DNA from: a virus
Length of the DNA stretch: 31,047 bases
IMG/VR virus record: IMGVR_UViG_3300044703_000142
Span: 1-31,047 of that record
Strand: one strand, 5' to 3'
In this document: piece after piece, positions 21,471 to 28,894 of the stretch
Layout of the letters: every line of letters starts with the position of its first letter
How positions within the stretch are numbered: the stretch's first letter is position 1
Notes under the pieces: model-generated
Seen by the model: the letters and a program-made list of their open reading frames with translations, nothing else
Databases searched by the model: none
Told to the model about the DNA's origin: nothing
Translations under genes and position numbers: made by a program

Positions 21471-21761
21471 ATGCCCGTGAAACGCCGACAATTAAAGAGG
21501 TGGCGCCACACGGTAGCGCGGCGCGACCCGAAAAAGTGGAGAATGTTGTTCTCCTGCGGCTGGGATTATTTGAACGATCTCAAGTTCGGATTTGGACACG
21601 ACGCACAGCAAGAGGCTCGTGCAGCCGCAGCATCGGCTTGGCGGGATTTCGGCCGCGAATATCTGGCCAGCTGGCGCCCGGGCCCGCGCCGCCTGTGCCC
21701 TTGGGCTCTGGAATTCTTTGGAGAACCAGAGGGCCGGACGGGCGCGAAAGGGCGCGGGTAA
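21471..21761 (+). CDS. Hypothetical protein downstream of terS
   Basis: A 96-aa protein whose ATG is preceded by an ideal AGGAGGG 7 nt away, 2 nt after the TerS stop. It is Trp- and Arg-rich ('LKRWRHTVARRDPKKWRMLFSCGWDYLNDLKFGF', 'AASAWRDFGREYLASWRPGPRRLCPWALEFFGEP'). The basic surface suggests nucleic-acid or TerS binding. I recall similar small proteins after TerS in alphaproteobacterial elements but know no function. Confidence 0.65.
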   Translation: MPVKRRQLKRWRHTVARRDPKKWRMLFSCGWDYLNDLKFGFGHDAQQEARAAAASAWRDFGREYLASWRPGPRRLCPWALEFFGEPEGRTGAKGRG

Positions 21762-21784
21762 AAACCTCGATTTTGGTCTGTGCT

Positions 21785-22231
21785 GTGCGCGCCACGCTCG
21801 AACGCATTGCCGATCGATGCCGGCGGGGCCTGGAGCTTGATCCCGCCGATCGAATGGCGCTGGCCATTGGGCTGGGCGGTTGGCTATCCGGTTCATATTC
21901 GACGCTGGATGCGGCGTTTGGCGTGAAGCGGCAGCCGGGCGAGCGCACGAACAAGACTGTACGAAACACCCGGGAACGTGATGCACTGATCCGGCGTCTT
22001 GCGGCCGAGCACTACTCCCAACATCGCTATCCCGCCGGCGTCATGGCGCGCGATTTGACCCGATATCGCACGACCGCCTGGCGTGCGGACAAGCAAAAAC
22101 GCGACACACCCGCAAATTATGCCGGCACGTCCCGCGAGGGCATGTTTTTGATCATGCGTTGCGGAGCCCCGCCTGATAGTCCGCGGCAAATTCGTCGTAT
22201 TCTTCAAGATGATAGCCCGGACATGAATTAG
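21785..22231 (+). CDS. Hypothetical satellite protein, start uncertain
   Basis: About 148 aa from GTG 21785; TTG 21773 is an alternative, and the frame stays open far upstream only as a shadow of the genes there. Sequence such as 'ADRMALAIGLGGWLSGSYSTLDAAFGVKRQPGERTNKTVRNTRERDALIRRLAAEHYS' looks helical and basic, perhaps a helix-turn-helix protein. The end carries 'MFLIMRCGAPPDSPRQIRRILQ'. No strong ribosome-binding site is visible, so coupling to the preceding gene is likely. Confidence 0.5.
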   Translation: MRATLERIADRCRRGLELDPADRMALAIGLGGWLSGSYSTLDAAFGVKRQPGERTNKTVRNTRERDALIRRLAAEHYSQHRYPAGVMARDLTRYRTTAWRADKQKRDTPANYAGTSREGMFLIMRCGAPPDSPRQIRRILQDDSPDMN

Positions 22232-22294
22232 GGGGATTTCATGTCCGGCCGACACGAGTAAGTGCTTCGACGTTCAAACAGGAAACGCCGAACA

Positions 22295-22975
22295 ATGCAC
22301 ACGCGCACCGCGATAACCGGTCCTAAGCTCAGCGATGCCGAGTTTTTGGACCGTCTGCGCCAAACGCCTATCGGCCGTGACGTGATCATAGCGCGTGACC
22401 AAACATTGGCGCAGCGGCGCGCTGCCGCGGCTGAGAACGTTGCGACTGCATACGCCGCCGAGGCGGAAGCCTTGCGTCGGCTGGATACCGACCTAACGCG
22501 GGCTCAGCGCGAGATTGATGGATTGGCAGAAAAGCTCCGGGCGGCGCAACAGAAGCATGGCGACCTAACTCAGCAGCGCGCCGAGGTCCAAACCACCCGG
22601 CTCCAGGTTGTTAACAAGAACTTGGCGTTCCTTCAGGGCACGGCCCCGGCGGAATTGCTGGCGCTCGCCGAACTTGCGCGCATCGCGACGCATTCCGCCA
22701 AATTCCATATGCGTCAAAGGCCGAAATCGCCAACGCCGATCGGTCTCGACTCCTCAGATATCGACCGGGAGCGCCAGAAGGCGCAAGCGGAGCACCAGGC
22801 CAAGTTTGCACGGGCTCAGGCGCTCCTCCGCCGGGCACAGGAAGTTGGTAGCCAAGTTTCGGTGTTGTTGGCCTCGCCAACGGTCGACCTCGAAACGGTC
22901 GCAAGGTTGCGGGTCTATCTCGACGCAGAGGGCTTGGTAAGCAAATCTTCTCAGACTTGGACGGAATCGCGATGA
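22295..22975 (+). CDS. Coiled-coil protein upstream of the prohead protease (scaffold-like?)
   Basis: A 226-aa protein starting at ATG 22295, with AGGAAA about 9 nt upstream. The same frame extends to GTG 22262. Residues 35-110 are a continuous Ala/Arg/Glu/Gln-rich coiled coil ('EAEALRRLDTDLTRAQREIDGLAEKLRAAQQKHGDL'), and a second helical stretch spans 150-205. Its stop overlaps the protease ATG (ATGA). A coiled-coil protein coupled to a prohead protease is the usual position of a scaffold or delta-domain protein, so it could interfere with or redirect helper capsid assembly. That role is inference only. Confidence 0.55.
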   Translation: MHTRTAITGPKLSDAEFLDRLRQTPIGRDVIIARDQTLAQRRAAAAENVATAYAAEAEALRRLDTDLTRAQREIDGLAEKLRAAQQKHGDLTQQRAEVQTTRLQVVNKNLAFLQGTAPAELLALAELARIATHSAKFHMRQRPKSPTPIGLDSSDIDRERQKAQAEHQAKFARAQALLRRAQEVGSQVSVLLASPTVDLETVARLRVYLDAEGLVSKSSQTWTESR

Positions 22976-23655
22976 CCGGCAAGCCCGCGTCGCAGATGAC
23001 AATAGCAGAATTGGGGGAGGAGCATCGTGCCCTAAAGCGCGAGTTTGTCTCGCTGGGGCGCGAGATAATTCAGAACGGGCGGACCCTGTTAGCGATCCGC
23101 GGGAACGCCTCGTTCACCAAACAGGGGCCGATGATCGAGATCAAGCGCGTTCCTGGCGCCGACACGACCATTACCGGCTATGCCGCGATTTTCAACGTTG
23201 TCGATCTCGGCAAAGACATCGTCTTACCGGGTGCATTTGCTGAAACCTTGGCGAAGCACAAGCGCGATGGAACTGCGCCCGTGATGCTTTGGTCGCACAA
23301 TATGGACGAGCCGATCGGCGTTTGGGAGGAACTAGCAGAAGACGCACGTGGCCTCAAGGTAAAGGGGCGTCTACTTCCGAGCGTCCGCCGCGCGGCAGAG
23401 GCGATCGATTTAATTGGAGCGGGCGCCACCACCGGGCTTTCGATCGGATACAAGGCTCTCGACTATGATTACGACCCGAATACCGGGTTTCGCCGGCTGA
23501 AAAAACTTTGGCTGCCGGAAATTTCTGTCGTGTCGCTGCCGATGCAACCGCAGGCGCGCATTGCCGGGAAAGAGCTGCAGGGGGACGAGTGGAGTCGGGC
23601 GCTGAACCGCCTTTCCACCGCCGCCGGTGCATTTACCGACGCGGTGAGCAGGTAA
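22972..23655 (+). CDS. HK97-family prohead protease without linked capsid gene
   Basis: A 227-aa protein. Residues 54-200 form a complete prohead protease (PF04586) with His109 ('MLWSHNMDEPIG'), Ser157 ('TTGLSIGY') and Glu183 ('LPEISVVSLP'). 'MIEIKRVPGADTTITGYAAIFN' is the usual start of the domain, so residues 1-53 are an extra helical N-terminal extension ('MTIAELGEEHRALKREFVSLGREII'). An ATG at 23131 could produce the core alone. No portal or major capsid gene is near. The protease might act on a helper capsid, or be a remnant. The catalytic residues look intact. Confidence 0.9.
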   Translation: MTGKPASQMTIAELGEEHRALKREFVSLGREIIQNGRTLLAIRGNASFTKQGPMIEIKRVPGADTTITGYAAIFNVVDLGKDIVLPGAFAETLAKHKRDGTAPVMLWSHNMDEPIGVWEELAEDARGLKVKGRLLPSVRRAAEAIDLIGAGATTGLSIGYKALDYDYDPNTGFRRLKKLWLPEISVVSLPMQPQARIAGKELQGDEWSRALNRLSTAAGAFTDAVSR

Positions 23656-23659
23656 CGCC

Positions 23660-23866
23660 ATGGCTGTCCGAGCAGAAACACTTCCGGTCCTGACGTCCCC
23701 AGATCGGGCCGTGCGCTTCATTGAGGATGCCGGTGACGTACTGGCAACCCTGAATGACCTCGCAACGTGCGGGATGATCGAGCGTGAACTAACGCACCGC
23801 GTAGAGCGTGACCTTCTCGGTGTGATTAACACAATAAATTCGTGCTTCTCAGAAACGAGGCATTGA
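23660..23866 (+). CDS. Small hypothetical protein after the prohead protease
   Basis: A 68-aa protein starting 4 nt after the protease stop. The sequence 'SPDRAVRFIEDAGDVLATLNDLATCGMIERELTHRVERDLLGVINTINS' appears all-helical and slightly acidic. No motif is recognised. Its position and spacing make co-translation with the protease likely. Confidence 0.5.
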   Translation: MAVRAETLPVLTSPDRAVRFIEDAGDVLATLNDLATCGMIERELTHRVERDLLGVINTINSCFSETRH

Positions 23867-23902
23867 AGCAACAGACCAGCTAACGGAAGTGAGAAAGTAA
23901 CT

Positions 23903-24106
23903 ATGGCTACTGGTACGATCAAGCATTGGAATGCCGATCGAGGTTTTGGCTTCATCAGAAGCAATGGTTCAGACGACCTCTTCGTGCATGTGACAAACGT
24001 TGTCGGCCGGCCTGAGGCCATAGAGGTGGGCCGGAGCGTGCATTTTACCGAGAGCACGGACAGGCGGTCAGGGCGGCCGTGCGCCGTGGATGTGAGGCTG
24101 GTCTAA
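23903..24106 (+). CDS. CspA-family cold-shock domain protein
   Basis: A 67-aa protein with the full cold-shock domain: start 'GTIKHWNADRGFGFI' (RNP-1 GFGFI at 14-18), 'DDLFVHVTNV' (RNP-2 LFVHV at 26-30) and a last strand 'RPCAVDVRLV'. The five-stranded barrel binds single-stranded nucleic acid and acts as an RNA chaperone. It lies 37 nt after the preceding gene and before a strong terminator. CspA-like genes are carried by some mobile elements; the function here is unknown. Confidence 0.93.
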   Translation: MATGTIKHWNADRGFGFIRSNGSDDLFVHVTNVVGRPEAIEVGRSVHFTESTDRRSGRPCAVDVRLV

Positions 24107-24206
24107 CGCCGTGCCCAACCAACTGGAACAATGCCGCAAGCTTGGCCGCGCGGCAAAGCGGCATGAAGGTTTGTTTGGTCGGGTGCCGGTCGCGACGGAA
24201 ATGGGG

Positions 24207-24253
24207 CCGCCCGGTCGCCTTCGGGCTAGCGAAGGCGACCGGGCGGTTCTTTT
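24207..24253 (+). terminator. Strong rho-independent terminator of the satellite operon
   Basis: A perfect 17-bp inverted repeat (24207-24223 and 24230-24246) with a 6-nt loop GGCTAG is followed by TTCTTTT. It ends the rightward operon after the cold-shock gene. The stem is unusually long. Reading leftward there is no T-run, so it is one-directional. Confidence 0.85.
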
Positions 24254-24279
24254 CAAACAATCATAGCTAGGGGCTTACT

Positions 24280-25245
24280 ATGCCTACAATCTTCTTAGAC
24301 GTTTTGACGCAAACAGGCTGGCGCGTGCCTTCCGACTGGAGCGACGATAATAGCATAGAAGGGATAGCCGGTGGCGGTGGCGGGGCCGGTGGGGCTGGCG
24401 ACGGGGTAACGCCTACCAGCACTTTGTCGGGCGCCGGCGCAGGCGGCGACTACGCCAAGGTGAATAACGTCAATCTCGCGCCGGGTTCTACCGTCATTCT
24501 GGGACTTGGCAGCGGCGGAGTTGGCGGCCTGCGGGGCAACGGTGCTGCGGGCGGCGACACCTGGATGTCTCTCACCACGTCCAAGGAAGATGCCTTTCTG
24601 TTGGCCAAAGGCGGGCGCGGTTCTAATACGAGATTCGGTGGCGTTGGCGATCAAACAGCTTCCGGAGTTGGCGATGTCAAACATGGGGGCGGCAGCGGTG
24701 GCGACCGGGTAGCGGGCGGTGGCGCCGGTGGGGGCGGCGGCGCGGGCGGACCAAACGGTCCAGGAGCGAAGGGCGGCAACGGTGCTTCTGGTGCCGGCGG
24801 CGGTGGCGGAGGTAATGGCGGCGGAACCGCAGGCGCGAACGCATTGACCGAGGCGGGCGGCAACGGTGGAAACAATGCAGCGGGCAGCGGCGGCGGAACC
24901 GGCAGAACCGGAAGCAACCATGCGACGAATGGAAGCGAGGGCGGCGGCGGTGGCGGCGATACCGACTCCCAGGACAGCAGTAGAGGCGGCCATGGCGGCG
25001 CGGGCGTGGAATGGGACGCTGAGCACGGTTCCGGTGGCGGGGGCGGTGGAACAGTCACGCCGGATATAAACGAACCGCTCTTACATATTCCACTTGCTGT
25101 TAAAGGAGCCGAGGGCGGACGTTACGGCGGCGGCGGTGGCGGAAATCCGTGGGAGCGAGGTGGCGACGGCGCGCAAGGCCTAATCGTTATCACCTACACG
25201 CCAGCCGGCGCGTTGCTCACGCCATCAAATATTCGGCAGGGCTGA
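24280..25245 (+). CDS. Glycine-rich protein (phage tail/fibre-like)
   Basis: A 321-aa protein starting 'MPTIFLDVLTQTGWRVPSDW'. Most of residues 30-300 are Gly-rich runs with Ala, Asn, Thr and Asp. There is no signal peptide. The end 'GDGAQGLIVITYTP' is the typical closing strand of glycine-rich domains found in phage tail proteins, where polyglycine-II-type helices stack. Ribosome-binding site AGGGGC precedes the ATG. It follows the strong terminator, so it needs its own promoter. Its role in a satellite is unclear; it could alter host range or be a surface-exposed host protein. Confidence 0.7.
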   Translation: MPTIFLDVLTQTGWRVPSDWSDDNSIEGIAGGGGGAGGAGDGVTPTSTLSGAGAGGDYAKVNNVNLAPGSTVILGLGSGGVGGLRGNGAAGGDTWMSLTTSKEDAFLLAKGGRGSNTRFGGVGDQTASGVGDVKHGGGSGGDRVAGGGAGGGGGAGGPNGPGAKGGNGASGAGGGGGGNGGGTAGANALTEAGGNGGNNAAGSGGGTGRTGSNHATNGSEGGGGGGDTDSQDSSRGGHGGAGVEWDAEHGSGGGGGGTVTPDINEPLLHIPLAVKGAEGGRYGGGGGGNPWERGGDGAQGLIVITYTPAGALLTPSNIRQG

Positions 25246-25251
25246 TACGGT

Positions 25252-25758
25252 TTAGAAGCGAAGCCGAAAACGTCTCACTGGCATTCGTTGATGCAAATCC
25301 AAGTATGGCCGTATCAAAGGCAGTGTTTCAGTATGGAACTGCGAAAGCTTCTCTAACGCGTTTGCCTCGCGTTCGCTGGCCTTTTCGTGATTCTCAATTT
25401 TGGCTTTGAGCTGCGACTCGGCCAAATGCAGGTCTAGCATTGCGACATAAAACGACCGGAAGGACTCATCTACTTCGGGACCAAACAGGAACTGTGCTTT
25501 GTCAATGACCTGCAAATAGCGAATGTAGGTCGGCGTTGGCGCGCTCGCGTTGCGCATAACCTCAGCGATTATATCGCGGGCCTCATAATATATCGCCGAA
25601 CGCTTATCAAATAGGTCAAGGATCACTCGTTGATGAGCTGTGCGCCATTGCCTGTAGGCGATGTAGCCCGCAACCATTCCAAGCAGAACCGTGCCCACTC
25701 CTTGCATGACGTTCGCAACGAACTGCGCATGCGCCAATTGTTCTGCAGGAGTAGCCAT
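25252..25758 (-). CDS. Hypothetical single-pass membrane protein
   Basis: A 168-aa protein with one probable transmembrane helix at about 16-36 ('NVMQGVGTVLLGMVAGYIAYR') and a mainly helical cytoplasmic part containing 'RAIYYEARDIIAEVMR'-like and coiled-coil-like 'AESQLKAKIENHEKASEREANALEKL' segments. Its end meets the glycine-rich gene's end, convergent at 25245/25252. Similar small membrane proteins are common accessory genes of unknown function. Confidence 0.6.
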   Translation of the reverse strand: MATPAEQLAHAQFVANVMQGVGTVLLGMVAGYIAYRQWRTAHQRVILDLFDKRSAIYYEARDIIAEVMRNASAPTPTYIRYLQVIDKAQFLFGPEVDESFRSFYVAMLDLHLAESQLKAKIENHEKASEREANALEKLSQFHTETLPLIRPYLDLHQRMPVRRFRLRF

Positions 25759-25896
25759 TGGTTTGCTTCATTCCATCCGGTTCGGCGGCCCGCTGAAGGG
25801 CACAGTAGCTTAATGCGAGGCCCTGGTCAGGATGGCGGCAGGACGTCGTAGCTACGTTCCCGCAGCAGCCGGTAGAGGGGACGGGCGAAGAGAAAA

Positions 25897-26973
25897 TCAG
25901 GAATGAATCAGTCCAGCGAGGGCTGGTAAGAATGGCGCTATGATGGACAAGTGATCTGCTGATAGAGCAACAAACTTTTGATAGGCAGCGGCAAATCCTG
26001 ACTGGCTCTGTGTTCGCTTCATTTCCTCCACGGCTGAAAGCAGCTGTTGCAGCTTATCCTCGTCACCTACCTTAGCGCGGAGTGCAGCAGAGAGGTTTCC
26101 GAAAAGGTCGCCGCCCACTGCAATGTTTGTAGAGTTGTCGGTCGATTGGAGATTCACGCGCGCGTTCGGCCCCGTTAGATGGAAACTATAATTCCCTCCT
26201 GTCTTTGCTGGAAAAGCACCCTTTCTTTGGATTACGACTTGATAGTGAGCAGGTATTGTGTGGAATTGCTCATTGAAGACAGGATCGACTACCGTGAACA
26301 CCTCTTCCCGCCCATTTGAGAGAGTGCGGCGCAATTCGTCCCCTGCCTCGATATGAACTGATGTATCCTCGATCATTACAGTGTCAGTCGCATAAATGCC
26401 CTTTGTTCTGGCACGGACAATGCCATCAGGGGCGACAATATCGAAGTCATTGGTTGGGAAGTGTTGCGAGAACTTGACCATGTAAAACCTAGTTAAAGCG
26501 TCTCTTCTGTGTTCAATGGCCGCGGAGTATCCAATCCCCTGGCTTAATGGTGATGTATAGTTCGGGTCAGGGAACCCCTTGCCTTTGAGCGCACGGTCCA
26601 CCTCGATTGCATGCTTCAGCAAGCGTGCAAAGTAGAAGCGTAGCTCGTGAGCGGTATCCTCCGCAATTGCCGCCGCTCTGTCGTGTCCGACAAGGCGAAT
26701 TTCGGCTTCGGCCGCGTTGAAGATTGAGTCTAGCTTATTCCCAACGTACCGGCGCAGCGTCTTCCAGAATACAATCTCGGGTGAGCCGGTGAAGCCGATC
26801 CCCTCATACGAGATGCGTCGCCCGTCGAAGCCGTCGACATTTACGGGTCTGCCAGAATTGAGGCCGTGCCACGGAAAGAACCACTCGTTGGCCATCCTGA
26901 GAAATTCGTTGTCGAGTTCAGTCGCGAGCCGGTAGCCGAAAGGTGTTGTGGGCATCGAACACACCGGATTCAT
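25897..26973 (-). CDS. Large hypothetical cargo protein
   Basis: About 359 aa from ATG 26973. The frame opens with TTG at 26982, and an ATG at 26955 is also possible. No clear Shine-Dalgarno decides between them. It is soluble, with three parts: N-terminal helices ('LATELDNEFLRMANEWFFPWHG', 'IRLVGHDRAAAIAEDTAHELRFYFARLLKHAI'); a beta-rich middle ('DGIVRARTKGIYATDTVMIEDTSVHIEAGDELRR', 'EVFTVVDPVFNEQFHTIPAHYQVVI'); and a helical C-terminus after 'NSTNIAVGGDLFGNL', rich in charge. The C-terminal pattern 'AAYQKFVALSADHLSIIAPFLPAL' is seen in accessory proteins of unknown function. A defence-related role is possible but there is no catalytic motif to support it. Confidence 0.6.
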   Translation of the reverse strand: MNPVCSMPTTPFGYRLATELDNEFLRMANEWFFPWHGLNSGRPVNVDGFDGRRISYEGIGFTGSPEIVFWKTLRRYVGNKLDSIFNAAEAEIRLVGHDRAAAIAEDTAHELRFYFARLLKHAIEVDRALKGKGFPDPNYTSPLSQGIGYSAAIEHRRDALTRFYMVKFSQHFPTNDFDIVAPDGIVRARTKGIYATDTVMIEDTSVHIEAGDELRRTLSNGREEVFTVVDPVFNEQFHTIPAHYQVVIQRKGAFPAKTGGNYSFHLTGPNARVNLQSTDNSTNIAVGGDLFGNLSAALRAKVGDEDKLQQLLSAVEEMKRTQSQSGFAAAYQKFVALSADHLSIIAPFLPALAGLIHS

Positions 26974-27002
26974 CCCCCACAAGGGGAATTTTCTATTAAC
27001 GC

Positions 27003-27256
27003 AAATCAGTGTATGGTGTCCGTGGGCTTGGAAACCCGGACTCAGGACGGCAGATCCCGGTTGGCACCGGAAGGTTGCCGATACGCGCCTATGAGCATTG
27101 GCGGGGCTCTATCGCGCAATGACGCACCTTGGCGGGTGCGCCGACCTGGCCAATATGGCCGGGAGCGGTGCGCCATGTCCAGAGCGAAAGCTTAAAAGCG
27201 CGCCGGCCTGTCTCTTGAGCAGGTTTCCAACCCCGGCTGCTGGTCCCTTACCGGCG
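27003..27256 (+). ncRNA. Structured RNA, copy 1 (TTGGCR-loop hairpin RNA)
   Basis: The region shares conserved blocks with 30632-30882, and its hairpins covary with that copy. Stems are GTCCG/CGGAC (27018-27041), CCGG-TTGGCA-CCGG (27057-27070), GAGC/GCTC with TTGGCG in the loop (27093-27109), CGCACC-TTGGCG-GGTGCG (27123-27140), CTGGCC-AATAT-GGCCGG (27146-27162), AGC-GAAA-GCT (27183-27192), CCTG/CAGG (27207-27223) and GCTGGT/ACCGGC (27239-27255). AAATCAG marks the left edge. No conserved long reading frame runs through it. It lies between two leftward genes, pointing rightward, so it is unlikely to be a leader of either. Family unknown; borders are approximate. Confidence 0.7.
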
Positions 27257-27412
27257 CTTGGCCTTCCGCGTTTCCAGCGGTTCGGCCGCGCATATGGCAG
27301 CTAACGTGACACGCCGACGCTGGGTAGCGTTGTGGGCTTATTCTTATTAGCAGACGTACTCGGTCTTGATGGTGCCCCGGCTGCCGGTTTCGGTTTGCGG
27401 ATCACTCGAATC

Positions 27413-28141
27413 TTAAGAAGGTCGAATATTTGTCATTCGTTGGAGGTAAATCCAATCCTGTGTGGTACGTCGAAACCAAAGGGCCATGGTTTGGCACCCT
27501 CGGTCTGGTATGAATACCTGGAGTTCGTTTTCCTCCTGCTCGGGGGCTACGACGGTCCCGAGGCACCCCCCGACCGTTAATCGCGCTTTGGTGACAAAGG
27601 AAGTTTCCTTCCCGCTTGGATATCTCTCGATCCATTTGTCGTTTGTTTGACGGAACCATTCCCGTTGTCCTGGCTCGATTTCCAACGGTGAGGTTTCGTA
27701 GCTAAATGAGTCGATTCTCGCATTATCCGAGTTCGGGGAGTTCACTTTCGAAGAGGAGGGTAAAGCGTCACTTGGCGTTGGCAAATTGGGTACACTTAAT
27801 CCCTTGTCTGCGGTGGTAACTTTCATGATTTCGGTTTTATATGTCGGTATGAGCCCCACCGTCGCATAAAACGTAAGTGTTTTAACGGCACTCGTTTGAT
27901 CGACGCTCTGGATCGCGCGGTTTATCAGCGCGGTCTCGAACTTGATCTTTTCCAGTTCTATTGCTGCTAAGCTCTTTCTGGCTTCCGTCTCGGCGGCAGT
28001 TCTGTTCGTAAAGTATCCAGTAATCAGGGAACCAACAACTCCCCCGACGACCGTCATTATGGCGACAACTATAGTCGCGGCAGGCGTGCTGACTAGTGAT
28101 CGATCGCCTTTCGGGGCCTTGGGGTTAGGTACCACCGACAT
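27413..28141 (-). CDS. Hypothetical membrane-anchored protein
   Basis: A 242-aa protein from ATG 28141, supported by AGGACGGGA directly upstream; the frame continues 14 codons further. One strong transmembrane helix lies at about 21-45 ('ATIVVAIMTVVGGVVGSLITGYF'), followed by a coiled-coil-like segment ('EARKSLAAIELEKIKFETALINRAIQSV'). A Pro/Ser linker follows at roughly 118-150. The C-terminal domain has paired cysteines ('VGGCLGTVV', 'DRGCQTMALWFRR') and could be an extracytoplasmic beta domain. It is separated by 69 nt from the lipoprotein gene upstream. Unknown family. Confidence 0.55.
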   Translation of the reverse strand: MSVVPNPKAPKGDRSLVSTPAATIVVAIMTVVGGVVGSLITGYFTNRTAAETEARKSLAAIELEKIKFETALINRAIQSVDQTSAVKTLTFYATVGLIPTYKTEIMKVTTADKGLSVPNLPTPSDALPSSSKVNSPNSDNARIDSFSYETSPLEIEPGQREWFRQTNDKWIERYPSGKETSFVTKARLTVGGCLGTVVAPEQEENELQVFIPDRGCQTMALWFRRTTQDWIYLQRMTNIRPS

Positions 28142-28210
28142 TCCCGTCCTTTGAGTTTCTGGACACAGGTTCGGAGCGCGCACAAAAAACCGGGGGACTT
28201 CCCTCTTTGT

Positions 28211-28882
28211 TTAGGGCTGCGGCGCCTGAATTACCTCAACTTCATGCCGGTCGGGGCCGACCATCAGCGCCAACATGTATTTCTTGGGAGCCCCTCTGTC
28301 GGTTTCAGCTGGCGGATCAAGGTGTACTTGGCCACCGTAACTCTCACCGGGCATCAGAGTGTGATCTTTGATTGTCAGCGCTTCAAGCGCAGCCATGTTT
28401 CGGTCGCCGGTAACGGCAGCGGTTTCGGCCATTGCGGCGTTCTGGTCTGAAGCACGGGCCTGGGCCCAGTAACGGTTTGGTGTGGTTGCGCTGTTGAGAC
28501 CCGAAGCGACCCCGACCAAAATTGCCCGACCGACTTGTGCACTTCGTTCCTGCTCAACAAGGTCGGCGTATGAATGAACGCGGATTCCGCGCGCCTCTCC
28601 GGTCGGCAGGACTTGCGCAGCTTGAATGTCAGCAGTTCTAAAGTTCAGCGGGACTTTGGACTTGTTTTCTATCGTCACCTGGAAAACAGGGCGATCTCCA
28701 GCTCCGACGATGCGGCGATTCGGTGTTACGGTTACAATCGAGGCCGGCCGCATTGAGACCAACTGAGCGTGACCGTCTCGCATAAGCGCCTGCTGTTGCG
28801 CACGGGGCTGGAACAGTACAGCTTCCTTTGACGCGCATCCCGTACAGATTACTCCAAGCAGTAAGAGCAATAAATGTCTCAC
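28211..28882 (-). CDS. Predicted lipoprotein, unknown function
   Basis: A 223-aa protein starting with GTG 28882, preceded by AGAGGGGGCGGC. It has a short lipoprotein signal ('RHLLLLLLGVICTGC', Cys16 as the likely lipidated residue). The domain after it has beta-strand character ('ASIVTVTPNRRIVGAGDRPVFQVTIENKSKVPLNF'), a helical middle ('ARASDQNAAMAETAAVTGDRNMAALEAL') and a final beta pair ('PKKYMLALMVGPDRHEVEVIQ'). It begins 12 nt downstream of the outer-membrane barrel gene, so the two are probably co-transcribed and act at the envelope. Confidence 0.65.
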   Translation of the reverse strand: MRHLLLLLLGVICTGCASKEAVLFQPRAQQQALMRDGHAQLVSMRPASIVTVTPNRRIVGAGDRPVFQVTIENKSKVPLNFRTADIQAAQVLPTGEARGIRVHSYADLVEQERSAQVGRAILVGVASGLNSATTPNRYWAQARASDQNAAMAETAAVTGDRNMAALEALTIKDHTLMPGESYGGQVHLDPPAETDRGAPKKYMLALMVGPDRHEVEVIQAPQP

Positions 28883-28894
28883 TTGCCGCCCCCT

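Larger units (their letters stand above)
16143..25245. mobile_element. Putative phage satellite (PICI-like) integrated beside tRNA-Ser
   Basis: The gene content is integrase and RHH protein leftward, a divergent control region, AlpA-like protein, small proteins, Prim-Pol/RepA primase-helicase, repeat-rich noncoding region, TerS, unknown genes, prohead protease, cold-shock protein, terminator and glycine-rich protein. There is no portal, capsid, TerL or tail module. That is the layout of integrative phage satellites that replicate themselves and redirect a helper's packaging. A decayed prophage is the alternative. The right boundary is uncertain; cargo continues beyond 25245 and no repeated tRNA fragment marking the other end was found in the window. 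Confidence 0.6.

Noticed and set aside
24111-24266. 51-codon GTG frame 'VPNQLEQCRKLGRAAKRHEG...'
   Set aside because: It spans the perfect 17-bp terminator stem and has no ribosome-binding site, so the terminator is the better explanation.
24651-25058. Proline-rich minus-strand frame
   Set aside because: It is the antisense shadow of the glycine-rich gene (Gly codons read as Pro on the other strand).
27332-27580. 82-codon plus-strand frame
   Set aside because: It overlaps the minus-strand membrane-protein gene on its opposite strand and lacks a ribosome-binding site.
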